From Nemophila menziesii (taxonomy: Eukaryota; Streptophyta; Magnoliopsida; Boraginales; Hydrophyllaceae): a DNA stretch of 64,000 nt. Each line of letters begins with the position of its first letter. Position 1 is the stretch's first letter. The translations under genes were made by a program, and so were the position numbers. This document shows, one piece after another, positions 14,656-28,700 of the stretch. The notes below the pieces were generated by a model, which made no database searches, was not told where the DNA came from, and saw nothing but the letters and a program-made list of their open reading frames with translations. The stretch spans positions 1,612,001 through 1,676,000 of the forward strand of contig JARWIR010000036.1 of assembly GCA_029959085.1 (NCBI GenBank), in the 5' to 3' direction.

Positions 14656-17162
14656 CCAGAATTTTTTGCAGAACCAAAAATGGATTTTTCTTGTCCATTA
14701 GCTTGAGGATATGGTATTATGATATACCAGAACAAAAATGGGTCAATTCATGGTTATAAACTTATGATTTTGTATTTTTTCAAAAACGTGCCATTTGTGG
14801 GTTAACACTCATGCATTTTGCCAGGTTTTTTTTGCAGAACCAAAAGTTGTTTTTTATTGCATATTAGCTTGAGGATATGGTATTATGATATACCAGCACA
14901 AATACGGGTCAATTCGTGGTTATATACTTATGATTTTGTATTTTTTCAAAAACACGCCATTTTGTGGGTTAACACTCACGCATTTTGCCAGATTTTTTTG
15001 CCGAATCAAAAATTGATTTTTCTTGTTTATTAGCTTGAGGATATGGTATTATGATACACCAGAACAAAAAGGGGTCATTTCTTGGATATATACATATGAT
15101 TTTGTATTTTTTCTAAAATGCGTTATTTTGTGGGTTAACACTCACGCATTTTGCCAGAATTTTTAGCACAACCAAAAAATGATTTTTCTTGTCTATTAGC
15201 TATAGTATATGGTATTATGATATACTAGAACGAAAACTGGTCAATTCGTGGTTATATACTTATGATTTTGTATTTTTTTCAAAAACACGTCATTTTGTGG
15301 GTTAACAACACTCACTTATTTTGCCAGATTTTTTTGCAGAACCAAAAATTTATTTTTCTTGTCTATTAGCTTGAGGATATGGTATTATGATATACAAAAC
15401 AAAATTCGTGGTTATATACTTATGATTTTGTATTTTTTCTAAAAACGCGTCATTTTGTGGGTTAACACTCATGCATTTTGCTAGATTTATTTGCAGAACC
15501 AAAAATTAATTTTTCTGTCTATTAGCTTGAAGATATGGTATTATGATATACCAGAATGAAAACGGGTTATCGTGGTTATAAACTTATGATTTTGTATTTT
15601 TCCGAAAACGCGTCATTTTGTGGGTTAACACTCACGCATTTTGCCAGATTTTTTTGCAGAACCAAAAATTGATTTTTCTTGCATATTAGCTTGAGGATAT
15701 GGTATTATGATATACCAGAACGAAAGCGGGTCAATTCGTGGTTATATACTTATGATTTTGTATTTTTTTCAAAAACGCGCCATTTTGTGCGTTAACACTC
15801 ACGCATTTTGCCAAATTTTTTAGCACAACCAAAAATATATTTTTCTTGTCTATTAGCTATAGTATATGGTATTATGATATACCAGAACGGAAAAGGGTCA
15901 ATTCGTGGTTAATACTTAAGATTTTGTATTTTTTTTCAAAAACGCGTCATTTTGTTGGTTAACACTCATGCATTTTGGCATATTTGTTTGAAGAACCAAA
16001 AATTTATTTTTCTTGTCTATTAGCTTGAGGATATGGTATTATGATATACCAGAACAAAAACTGTCAATTCGTGCTTATATACTTATGATTTTGTATTTTT
16101 TCTCAAACGGGTCATTTTGTGGGTTAACACTCACGCATTTTGCCAGATTTTTTTGCAGAACCAAAAATTGATTTTTCTTGTTTATTAGTTTGAAGATATG
16201 GTATTATGATATACCAGAATGAAAACGGGTCAATTCGTGGTTATATACTTACGGTTTTGTATTTTTTCAAAAACGCGCCATTTTTTGGGTTAATACCCAC
16301 GCATTTTGCCAGATTTTTTTTGCAGAATAAAAAATTGTTTGTTATTATCTATTAGCTTGAGGATATGGTATTATGATATACCCGAACGAAAACGGGTCAA
16401 TTCATGGTTATATATTTATGATTTTGTATTTTTTCTAAAACACGTCATTTTGTAGGTTAACACTCACGCATTTTGCCAGATTTTTTTAAAGAACCAAAAA
16501 TTGATTTTTCTTGTCTATTAGCTTGAGGATATGGTATTGTGATATACCATAACGAAAACGGGTCAATTGGTGGTTATATACTTATGATTTTGTATTTTTT
16601 TCAAAAACGTGTCATTTTGTGGGTTAACACTCAAGCTTTTTGCCAGATTTTTTTGCAGAACCAAAAATTGATTTTTATTGCATATTAGCTTGAGGATATG
16701 GTATTATGATATACTAGAACAAATACGGGTCAATTCGTGGTTATATACTTATGATTTTGTATTTTTTCAAAAACACGCCATTTTGTGGGTTAACACTCAC
16801 GCATTTTGCCAGATTTTTTTGCCGAATCAAAAATTGATTTTCTTGTTTACTAGTTTGAGGATTTGGTATTATGATACACCAGAATGAAAACGGGTCAATT
16901 CGTAGTTATATACATATGATTTTGTATTTTTCAAAAACGCGCCATTTTGTGGGTTAATAACAATCACGCATTTTGCCAGATTTTTTAGCACAACCAAAAA
17001 ATGATTTTTCTTGTCTATTAGCTATAGTATATGGTATTATGATTTACCAGAACAAAAACGAGTCAATTCCTGGTTATATACTTATGATTTTGTATTTTTT
17101 TCTAAAACGCGACATTTTGTGGGTTAACAACACTCACGCATTTTGCCAGATTTTTTTACAGA
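14656..17162 (+). repeat. Satellite, mosaic monomer order
   Basis: Satellite monomers without a clear local higher-order copy. Positions 15360-16500 follow the monomer order of block I (short CCAAAC-type monomer, AATTAATTTTTCTG monomer, TTGGGTTAATACCCAC monomer). Positions 16500-17160 use the ACTCAAGCTTTTTGCC, GATACACCAGAATG and GATTTACCAG variants. This reads as a recombinant leftover between the 3.0-kb and 1.5-kb domains. No other feature is visible here. Confidence 0.75.
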
Positions 17163-20100
17163 ACCAAAAATTGATTTTTCTTGCATATTAGCTTGAGGAT
17201 ATGGTATTATGATATACCAGAACGAAAGCGGGTCAATTCGTGGTTATATACTTATGATTTTGTATTTTTTTCAAAAACGCGCCATTTTGTGCGTTAACAC
17301 TCACGCATCTTGCCAAATTTTTTAGCACAACCAAAAATCTATTTTTCTTGTCTATTAGCTATAGTATATGGTATTATGATATACCAGAACGGAAAAGGGT
17401 CAATTCGTGGTTATATACTTATGATTTTGTATTTTTTTTCAAAAACGCGTCATTTTGTGGGTTAACACTCACGCATTTTGCCAGATTTTTTTGAAGAACC
17501 AAAAATTGATTTTTCTTGTCTATTAGCTTGAGGATATGGTATTATGATATACCAGAACAAAAACTGTCAATTCGTGCTTATATCCTTATGATTTTGTATT
17601 TTTTCTAAAACGCGTCATTTTGTGGGTTAACACTCACGCATTTTGCCAGATTTTTTTGAAGAACCAAAAATTGATTTTTCTTGTCTATTAGCTTGAGGAT
17701 ATGGTATTATGATATACCATAACAAAAACTGTCAATTCGTGCTTATATGCTTATGATTTTGTATTTTTTCTCAAACGGGTCATTTTGTGGGGTTAACTCA
17801 CGCATTTTGCCAGAATTTTTCGCAGAACCAAAAATGGATTTTTCTTGTCTATTAGCTTGAGGATATGGTATTATGATATACCAGAACAAAAACGGGTCAA
17901 TTCGTGGTTATATACTTATGATTTTGTATTTTTTCAAAAACACCCCATTTTGTGGGTTAACACTCATGCATTTTGCCAGATTTTTTTGCCGAATCAAAAA
18001 TTGATTTTTCTTGTTTATTAGCTTGAGGATATGGTATTATGATACACCAGTACAAAAAGGGGTCATTTCTTGGATATATACATATGATTTTGTATTTTTT
18101 AAAAACGCGCCATTTTGTGGGTTAACAACAACACTCACGCATTTTGCCAGAATTTTTAGCATAACCAAAAAATGATTTTTCTTGTCTATTAGCTATAGTA
18201 TATGGTATTATGATATACCAGAACGAAAACGGGTCAATTCGTGGTTATATACTTATGATTTTGTATTTTTTTCAAAAACGCGTCATTTTGTGGGTTAACA
18301 ACAACACTCACGCATTTTGCCAGATTTATTTGCAGAACCAAAAATTGATTTTTCTTGTCTATTAGCTTGAGGATATGGTATTATGATATACCAAACGAAA
18401 TTCGTGGTTATATACTTATGATTTTGTATTTTTTCTAAAAACGCGTCATTTTGTGGGTTAACACTCACGCATTTTGCTAGATTTATTTGCAGAACCAAAA
18501 ATTGACGTTTCTTGTCTATTAGCTTGAAGATATGGTATTATGATATATCAGAATGAAAACGGGTTAATTCGTGGTTACAAACTTATGATTTTGTATTTTT
18601 CCGAAAACGCGTCATTTTGTGGGTTTAACACTCACGCATTTTGCCAGATTTTTTTGCAGAACCAAAAATTGATTTTTCTTGCATATTAGCTTGAGGATAT
18701 GGTATTATGATATAGCAGAACGAAAGCGGGTCAATTCGTGGTTATATACTTATGATTTTGTATTTTTTTCAAAAACGCGCCATTTTGTGCGTTAACACTC
18801 ACGCATTTTGCCAAATTTTTTAGCACAACCAAAAATCTATTTTTCTTGTCTATTAGCTATAGTATATGGTATTATGATATACCAGAACGGAAAAGGGTCA
18901 ATTCGTGGTTATATACTTATGATTTTGTATTTTTTTTCAAAAACGCGTCATTTTGTGGGTTAACGCTCACGCATTTTGCCAGATTTTTTTGAAGAACCAA
19001 AAATTGATTTTTCTTGTCTATTAGCTTGAGGATATGGTATTATGATATACCAGAACAAAAACTGTCAATTCGTGCTTATATCCTTATGATTTTGTATTTT
19101 TTCTAAAACGCGTCATTTTGTGGGTTAACACTCACGCATTTTGCCAGATTTTTTTGCAGAACCAAAAATTGATTTTTCTTGTCTATTAGCTTGAGGATAT
19201 GGTATTATGATATACCAGAACAAAAACTGTCAATTCGTGCTTATATGCTTATGATTTTGTATTTTTTCTCAAACGGGTCATTTTGTGGGGTTAACTCACG
19301 CATTTTGCCAGAATTTTTCGCAGAACCAAAAATGGATTTTTCTTGTCTATTAGCTTGAGGATATGGTATTATGATATACCAGAACAAAAACGGGTCAATT
19401 CGTGGTTATATACTTATGATTTTGTATTTTTTCAAAAACACCCCATTTTGTGGGTTAACACTCATGCATTTTGCCAGATTTTTTTGCCGAATCAAAAATT
19501 GATTTTTCTTGTTTATTAGCTTGAGGATATGGTATTATGATACACCAGTACAAAAAGGGGTCATTTCTTGGATATATACATATGATTTTGTATTTTTTAA
19601 AAACGCGCCATTTTGTGGGTTAACAACAACACTGACGCATTTTGCCAGAATTTTTAGCATAACCAAAAAATGATTTTTCTTGTCTATTAGCTATAGTATA
19701 TGGTATTATGATATACCAGAACGAAAACGGGTCAATTCGTGGTTATATACTTATGATTTTGTATTTTTTTCAAAAACGCGTCATTTTGTGGGTTAACAAC
19801 AACACTCACGCATTTTGCCAGATTTATTTGCAGAACCAAAAATTGATTTTTCTTGTCTATTAGCTTGAGGATATGGTATTATGATATACCAAACGAAATT
19901 CGTGGTTATATACTTATGATTTTGTATTTTTTCTAAAAACGCGTCATTTTGTGGGTTAACACTCACGCATTTTGCTAGATTTATTTGTAGACCCAAAAAT
20001 TGATGTTTCTTGTCTATTAGCTTGAAGATATGGTATTATGATATATCAGAATGAAAACGGGTTAATTCGTGGTTACAAACTTATGATTTTGTATTTTTCC

Positions 20101-20500
20101 GAAAACGCGTCATTTTGTGGGTTAACACTCACGCATTTTGCCAGATTTTTTTGCAGAACCAAAAATTGATTTTTCTTGCATATTAGCTTGAGGATATGGT
20201 ATTATGATATAGCAGAACGAAAGCGGGTCAATTCGTGGTTATATACTTATGATTTTGTATTTTTTTCAAAAACGCGCCATTTTGTGCGTTAACACTCACG
20301 CATGTTGCCAAATTTTTTAGCACAACCAAAAATCTATTTTTCTTGTCTATTAGCTATAGTATATGGTATTATGATATACCAGAACGGAAAAGGGTCAATT
20401 CGTGGTTATATACTTATGATTTTGTATTTTTTTTCAAAAACGCGTCATTTTGTGGGTTAACACTCACGCATTTTGCCAGATTTTTTTGAAGAACCAAAAA
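17163..20500 (+). repeat. Higher-order repeat block III (~1498-bp period)
   Basis: A nine-monomer unit at about 17163-18660 is repeated at 18661-20157, with a partial third copy to about 20500. Equivalent positions 18295 and 19793 are 1498 bp apart. Copies share private variants such as GGGGTTAACTCACGC, the CACCCCATTTTG monomer and the GATACACCAGTAC monomer. The insertion variant AACAACAACACTCACG is shared, although in one monomer of the second copy (near 19630) it reads AACACTGACG. Confidence 0.82.
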
Positions 20501-23500
20501 TTGTTTTTTCTTGTCTATTTGCTTGAGGATATGGTATTATGATATACCAGAACAAAAACTGTCAATTCGTGCTTATATACTTATGATTTTGTATTTTTTC
20601 TCAAACGCGTCATTTTGTGGGTTAACACTCACACATTTTGCCAGATTTTTTTGCAGAACCAAAAATTGAATTTTCTTATTAGCTTGAAGATATGGTATTA
20701 TGATATACCAGAATGAAAACGGGTCAATTCGTGGTTATATACTTACGGTTTTGTATTTTTTCAAAAACGCGCCATTTTTTGCGTTAATACCCACGCATTT
20801 TGTCAGATTTTTTTTGCAGAATCAAAAATTGTTTGTTATTATCTATTAGGTTGAGGATATGGTATTATGATATACCCGAACGAAAACGGGTCAATTCGTG
20901 GTTATATATTTATGATTTTGTATTTTTTCTAAAACACGTTATTTTGTAGGTTAACACTCACGCATTTTGCCAGATTTTTTTGCAGAACCAAAAATTGATT
21001 TTTCTTGTCTATTAGCTTGAGGATATTGTACTGTGATATACCATAACGAAAATGGGTCAATTGTTGGTTATATACTTATGATTTTGTATTTTTTCAAAAA
21101 CGTGTCATTTTGTGGGTTAACACTCAAGCTTTTTGCCAGATTTTTTTGCAGAACCAAAAATTGATTTTTATTGCATATTAGCTTGAGGATATGGTATTAT
21201 GATATACCAGAACAAATACGGGTCAATTCGTGGTTATATACTTATGATTTTGTATTTTTTCAAAAACACGCCATTTTGTGGGTTAACACTCACGCATTTT
21301 GCCAGATTTTTTTGCCGAATCAAAAATTGATTTTTCTTGTTTATTAGCTTGAGGATATGGTATTATGATACACCAGAACAAAAAGGGGTCATTTCTTGGA
21401 TATATACATATGATTTTGTATTTTTTAAAAACGCGCCATTTTGTGGGTTAACAACAACACTCACGCATTTTGCCAGATTTTTTTTCCGAATCAAAAATTG
21501 ATTTTTCTTGTTTATTAGCTTGAGGATTTGGTATTATGATACACCAGAATGAAAACGGGTCAATTCGTAGTTATATACATATGATTTTGTATTTTTCAAA
21601 AACGCGCCATTTTGTGGGTTAATAACAATCACGCATTTTGCCAGATTTTTTAGCACAACCAAAAACGATTTTTCTTGTCTATTAGCTATAGTATATGGTA
21701 TTATGATATACCAGAACGAAAACGAGACAATTCCTGGTTATATACTTATGATTTTGTATTTTTTTTCTAAAACGCGTCATTTTGTGGGTTAACAACACTC
21801 ACGCATTTTGCCAGATTTTTTTCAGAACCAAAAATTGAATTTTCTTATCTATCAGCTTGAGGATATGGTATTATGATATACCATAATGAAAACGGGTCAA
21901 TTCGTGGTTATATACATATGATTTTTTATTTTTTCAAAAACCCGTCATTTTGTGGGTTAACAACACTCAAGCATTTCGCCAGATTTTTTTGCAGAACCAA
22001 AAATTGATTTTTCATGTCTATTAGCTTGAGGATATGGTATTATGATATACCAGAACAAAAACGGGTCAATTCGAGGTTATATACTTATGATTTTGTATTT
22101 TTTCTAAAACGCGTTATTTTGTGGGTTTATACTCACGCATTTTGCCAAATTTTTTTGCAGAACCAAAAATTGATTTTTCTTGTCTATTAGCTTGAGGATA
22201 TGGTATTATGATATACCATAACGAAAACGGGTCAATTTGTGGTTATATACTTGTGATTTTGTATTTTTTATAAAATGAGTCCTCTTACGCATTTTGCCAG
22301 ATTTTTTTGCAGATCCATAAATTGATTTTTCTTATCTATTAGATTGAGGATATAGTATTATGATATACCAGAACGAAAAATGGTCAATTCATAATTATAT
22401 ACTTATGATTTTGTATTTTTTCAAAAACGTGCCATTTTGTGGGTTAACACTCATGCATTTTGCCAGATTTTTTTGCAGAACCAAAAATTGATTTGTATTG
22501 CATATTAGCTTGAGGATATGGTATTATGATATACCAGAACAAATACGGGTCAATTCGTGGTTATATACTTATGATTTTGTATTTTTTCAAAAACACGCCA
22601 TTTTGTGGGTTAACACTCACGCATTTTGCCAGATTTTTTTGCCGAATCAAAAATTGATTTTTCTTGTTTATTAGCTTGAGGATATGGTATTATGATACAC
22701 CAGAACAAAAAGGGGTCATTTCTTGGATATATACATATGATTTTGTATTTTTTTAAAACGCGCCATTTTGTGGGTTAACAACAACACTCACGCATTTTGC
22801 CAGAATTTTTAGCATAACCAAAAAATGATTTTTCTTGTCTATTAGCTATAGTATATGGTATTATGATATACCAGAACGAAAACGGGTCAATTCGTGGTTA
22901 TATACTTATGATTTTGTATTTTTTTCAAAAACGCGTCATTTTGTGGGTTAACAACAACACTCACGCATTTTGCCAGATTTTTTTGCAGAACCAAAAATTG
23001 ATTTTTCTTGTCTATTAGCTTGAGGATATGGTATTATGATATACCAAACGAAATTTGTGGTTATATACTTATGATTTTGTATTTTTTCTAAAAACGCGTC
23101 ATTTTGTGGGTTAACACTCACGCATTTTGCTAGATTTATTTGCAGAACCAAAAATTGATGTTTCGTGTCTATTAGCTTGAAGATATGGTATTATGATATA
23201 TCAGAATGAAAACGGGTTAATTCGTGGTTATAAACTTATGATTTTGTATTTTTCCGAAAACGCGTCATTTTGTGGGTTAACACTCACGCATTTTGCCAGA
23301 TTTTTTTGCAGACCAAAAATTGATTTTTCTTGCATATTAGCTTGAGGATATGGTATTATGATATACCAGAACGAAAACGGGTCAATTCGTGGTTATATAT
23401 TTATGATTTTGTATTTTTTCTAAAACACGTCATTTTGTAGGTTAACACTCACGCATTTTGCCAGATTTTTTTGCAGAACCAAAAATTGATTTTTCTTGTC

Positions 23501-25759
23501 TATTAGCTTGAGGATATGGTATTGTGATATACCATATAGAAAACGGATCAATTGGTGGTTATATACTTATGATTTTGTATTTTTTCAAAAACGTGTCATT
23601 TTGTGGGTTAACACTCAAGCTTTTTGCCAGATTTTTTTGCAGAACGAAAAATTGATTTTTATTGCATATTAGCTTGAGGATATGGTATTATGATATACCA
23701 GAACAAATGCGGGTCAATTCGTGGTTATATACTTATGATTTTGTATTTTTTCAAAAAACGCCATTTTGTGGGTTAGCACTCACGCATTTTGCCAGATTTT
23801 TTTGCCGAATCAAAAATTGATTTTTCTTGTTTATTAGTTTGAGGATTTGGTATTATGATACACCAGAATGAAAACGGGTCAATTCGTAGTTATATACATA
23901 TGATTTTGTATTTTTCAAAAACGCTCCATTTTGTGGGTTAATAACAATCACGCATTTTGCCAGATTTTTTAGCACAACCAAAAAATGATTTTTCTGGTCT
24001 ATTAGCTTGAGGATATGGTATTATGATTTACCAGAACGAAAACGAGTCAATTCCTGGTTATATACTTATGATTTTGTATTTTTTTCTAAAACGCGTCATT
24101 TTGTGGGTTAACAACACTCACGCATTTTGCCAGATTTTTTTACAGAACCAAAAATTGATTTTTCTTATCTATCAGCTTGAGGATATGGTATTATGATATA
24201 CCATAACGAAAACGGGTCAATTCGTGGTTATATACTTATGATTTTTTATTTTTTCAAAAACGCGTCATTTTGTGGGTTAACAACACTCACGCATTTTGCG
24301 AGATTTTTTTGCAGAACCAAAAATTTATTTTTCTTGTCTATTAGCTTGAGGATATGGTATTATGATATGCCATAACGAAAACGGGTCAATTTGTGGTTAT
24401 ATACTTGTGATTTTGTATTTTTTTTAAAATGAGTCATTTTGTGGGTTAACTCTCACGCATTTTGCCAGATTTTTTTGAAGAACCAAAAATTGATTTTTCT
24501 TGTCTATTAGCTTGAGGATATGGTATTATGATATACCAGAACAAAAACTGTCAATTCGTGCTTATATACTTATGATTTTGTATTTTTTCTCAAACGGGTC
24601 ATTTTGTGGGTTAACACTCACGCATTTTGCCAGATTTTTTTGCAGAACCAAAAATTGATTTTTCTTGTTTATTAGCTCGAAGATATGGTATTATGATATA
24701 CCAGAATGAAAACGGGTCAATTCGTGGTTATATACTTACGGTTTTGTATTTTTTCAAAAACGCGCCATTTTGTGGGTTAATACCCACGCATTTTGCCAGA
24801 TTTTTTTTGCAGAATCAAAAATTGTTTGTTATTATCTATTAGCTTGAGGATATGGTATTATGATATACTTGAACGAAAACGGGTCAATTCGTGGTTATAT
24901 ATTTATGATTTTGTATTTTTTCTAAAACACGTCATTTTGTAGGTTAACACTCACGCATTTTGCCAGATTTTTTTGCAGAACCAAAAATTGATTTTTCTTG
25001 TCTATTAGCTTGAGGATATGGTATTGTGATATACCATAACGAAAACGGGTCAATTGGTGGTTATATACTTATGATTTTGTATTTTTTCAAAAACGTGTCA
25101 TTTTGTGGGTTAACACTCAAGCTTTTTGCCAGATTTATTTGCAGAACCAAAAATTGATTTTTATTGCATATTAGCTTGAGGATATGGTATTATGATATAC
25201 TAGAACAAATACGGGTCAATTCTTGGTTATATACTTATGATTTTGTATTTTTTCAAAAACACGCCATTTTGTGGGTTAACACTCACGCATTTTGCCAGAT
25301 TTTTTTGCCGAATCAAAAATTGATTTTTCTTGTTTATTAGCTTGAGGATATGGTATTATGATACACCAGAATTAAAACGGGTCAATTCGTAGTGATATAC
25401 ATATGATTTTGTATTTTTCAAAAACTCGCCATTTTGTGGGTTAATAACACTCACGCATTTTGCCAGATTTTTTAGCACAACCAAAAAACTATTTTTCTTG
25501 TCTATTAGCTATAGTATATGGTATTATGATATACCAGAACGAAAACGAGTCAATTCATGGTTATATACTTATGATTTTTCATTTTTTTCTAAAACGCGTC
25601 ATTTTGTGGGTTAACAACACTCACGCATTTTGCCAGATTTTTTTCAGAACCAAAAATTGATTTTTCTTATCTATCAGCTTGAGGATATGGTATTATGATA
25701 TACCATAACGAAAACGGGTCAATTCGTGGTTATATACTTATGATTTTTTATTTTTTCAA
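20501..25759 (+). repeat. Satellite, mosaic monomer order
   Basis: Continuous satellite with segments shared with several other domains but no simple local period. The monomer run at 22948-23151 recurs at 25779 (offset about 2831). The segment 24193-24375 recurs at 28030. Around 22267-22290 one monomer has lost part of the ATTTTGTGGGTTAAC region, giving a short monomer. No inserted non-satellite DNA is visible. Confidence 0.75.
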
Positions 25760-28700
25760 AAACGCGTCATTTTGTGGGTTAACAACAACACTTACGCATT
25801 TTGCCAGATTTTTTTGCAGAACCAAAAATTGATTTTTCTTGTCTATTAGCTTGAGGATATGGTATTATGATATACCAAACGAAATTCGTGGTTATATACT
25901 TATGATTTTGTATTTTTTCTAAAAACGCGTCATTTTGTGGGTTAACACTCACGCATTTTGCTAGATTTATTTGCAGAACCAAAAATTGATGTTTCTTGTC
26001 TATTAACTTGAAGAGATGGTATTATGATATATCAGAATGAAAACGGGTTAATTCGTGGTTATAAACTTATGATTTTGTATTTTTCCGAAAACGCGTCATT
26101 TTGTGGGTTAACACTCACGCATTTTGCCAGATTTTTTTGCAGAACCAAAAATTGATTTTTCTTGCATATTAGCTTGAGGATATGTTATTATGATATACCA
26201 GAACGAAAGCGGGTCAATTCGTGGTTATATACTTATGATTTTGTATTTTTTTCAAAAACGCGCCATTTTGTGCGTTAACACTCACGCATTTTGCCAAATT
26301 TTTTAGCACAACCAAAAATCTATTTTTCTTGTCTATTAGCTATAGTATATGGTATTATGATATACCAGAACGGAAAAGGGTCAATTCGTGGTTATATACT
26401 TATGATTTTGTATTTTTTTTCAAAAACGCGTCATTTTGTGGGTTAACACTCACGCATTTTGCCAGATTTTTTTGAAGAACCAAAAATTGATTTTTCTTGT
26501 CTATTAGCTTGAGGATATGGTATTATGATATACCAGAACAAAAACTGTAAATTCGTGCTTATATACTTATGATTTTGTATTTTTTCTCAAACGGATCATT
26601 TTGTGGGTTAACACTCACGCATTTTGCCAGATTTTTTTGCAGAACCAAAAATTGATTTTTCTTGTTTATTAGCTTGAAGATATGGTATTATGATATACCA
26701 GAATGAAAACGGGTCAATTCGTGGTTATATACTTACGGTTTTGTATTTTTTCATAAACGAGCCATTTTGTGGGTTAATACCCACGCATTTTGCCAGATTT
26801 TTTTTGCAGAATCAAAAATTGTTTGTTATTATCTATTAGGTTGAGGATATGGTATTATGATATACCCGAACGAAAACGGGTCAATTCGTGGTTATATATT
26901 TATGATTTTGTATTTTTTCTAAAACACGTCATTTTGTAGGTTAACACTCACGCATTTTGCCAGATTTTTTTGCAGAACCAAAAATTGATTTTTCTTGTCT
27001 ATTAGCTTGAGGATACTGTATTGTGATATACCATAACGAAAATGGGTCAATTGTTGGTTATATACTTATGATTTTGTATTTTTTCAAAAACGTGTCATTT
27101 TGTGGGTTAACACTCAAGCTTTTTGCCAGATTTTTTTGCAGAACCAAAAATTGATTTTTATTGCATATTAGCTTGAGGATATGGTATTATGATATACCAG
27201 AACAAATACGGGTCAATTCGTGGTTATATACTTATGATTTTGTATTTTTTCAAAAACACGCCATTTTGTGGGTTAACACTCACGCATTTTGCCAGATTTT
27301 TTTGCCGAATCAAAAATTGATTTTTCTTGTTTATTAGCTTGAGGATATGGTATTATGATACACCAGAACAAAAAGGGGTCATTTCTTGGTTATATACTTA
27401 TGATTTTGTATTTTTTCAAAAACACGCCATTTTGTGGGTTAACACTCACGCATTTTGCCAGATTTTTTTGCCGAATCAAAAATTGATTTTTCTTGTTTAT
27501 TAGCTTGAGGATATGGTATTATGATACACCAGAACAAAAAGGGGTCATTTCTTGGATATATACATATGATTTTGTATTTTTTAAAAACGCGCCATTTTGT
27601 GGGTTAACAACAACACTCACGCATTTTGCCAGATTTTTTTTCCGAATCAAAAATTGATTTTTCTTGTTTATTAGCTTGAGGATTTGGTATTATGATACAC
27701 CAGAATGAAAACGGGTCAATTCGTAGTTATATACATATGATTTTGTATTTTTCAAAAACGCGCCATTTTGTGGGTTAATAACAATCACGCATTTTGCCAG
27801 ATTTTTTAGCACAACCAAAAAATGATTTTTCTTGTCTATTAGCTATAGTATATGGTATTATGATATACCAGAACGAAAACGAGTCAATTCCTGGTTATAT
27901 ACTTATGATTTTTTATTTTTTTCTAAAACGCGTCATTTTGTGGGTTAACAACACTCACGCATTTTGCCAGATTTTTTTGCAGAACCAAAAATTGATTTTT
28001 CTTATCTATCAGCTTGAGGATATGGTATTATGATATACCATAACGAAAACGGGTCAATTCGTGGTTATATACTTATGATTTTTTATTTTTTCAAAAACGC
28101 GTCATTTTGTGGGTTAACAACACTCACGCATTTTGCCAGATTTTTTTGCAGAACCAAAAATTTATTTTTCTTGTCTATTAGCTTGAGGATATGGTATTAT
28201 GATATGCCATAATGAAAACGGGTCAATTTGTGGTTATATACTTGTGATTTTGTATTTTTTTTAAAATGAGTCATTTTGTGGGTTAACTCTCACGCATTTT
28301 GCCAGATTTTTTTGCAGAACCATAAATTGATTTTTCTTATCTATTAGATTGAGGATATAGTATTATGATATACCAGAACGAAAAAAGGTCAATTCGTGGT
28401 TATATACTTATGATTTCGTATTTTTTTCAAAAACGCGTCATTTTGTGGGTTAACACTCACGCATTTTGCCAGATTTTTTTGAAGAACCAAAAATTGATTT
28501 TTCTTGTCTATTAGCTTTAGTATATGGTATTATGATATACCATAACGAAAACGGGTTAATTCGTGGTTATATATTTGTGATTTTGTATTTTTTTCAAAAA
28601 CGCGTCATTTTGTTGGTTAACACTCACGCATTTTGCCAGATTTTTTTGAAGAACCAAAAATTGATTTTTCTTGTCTATTAGCTTGAGGATATGGTATTAT

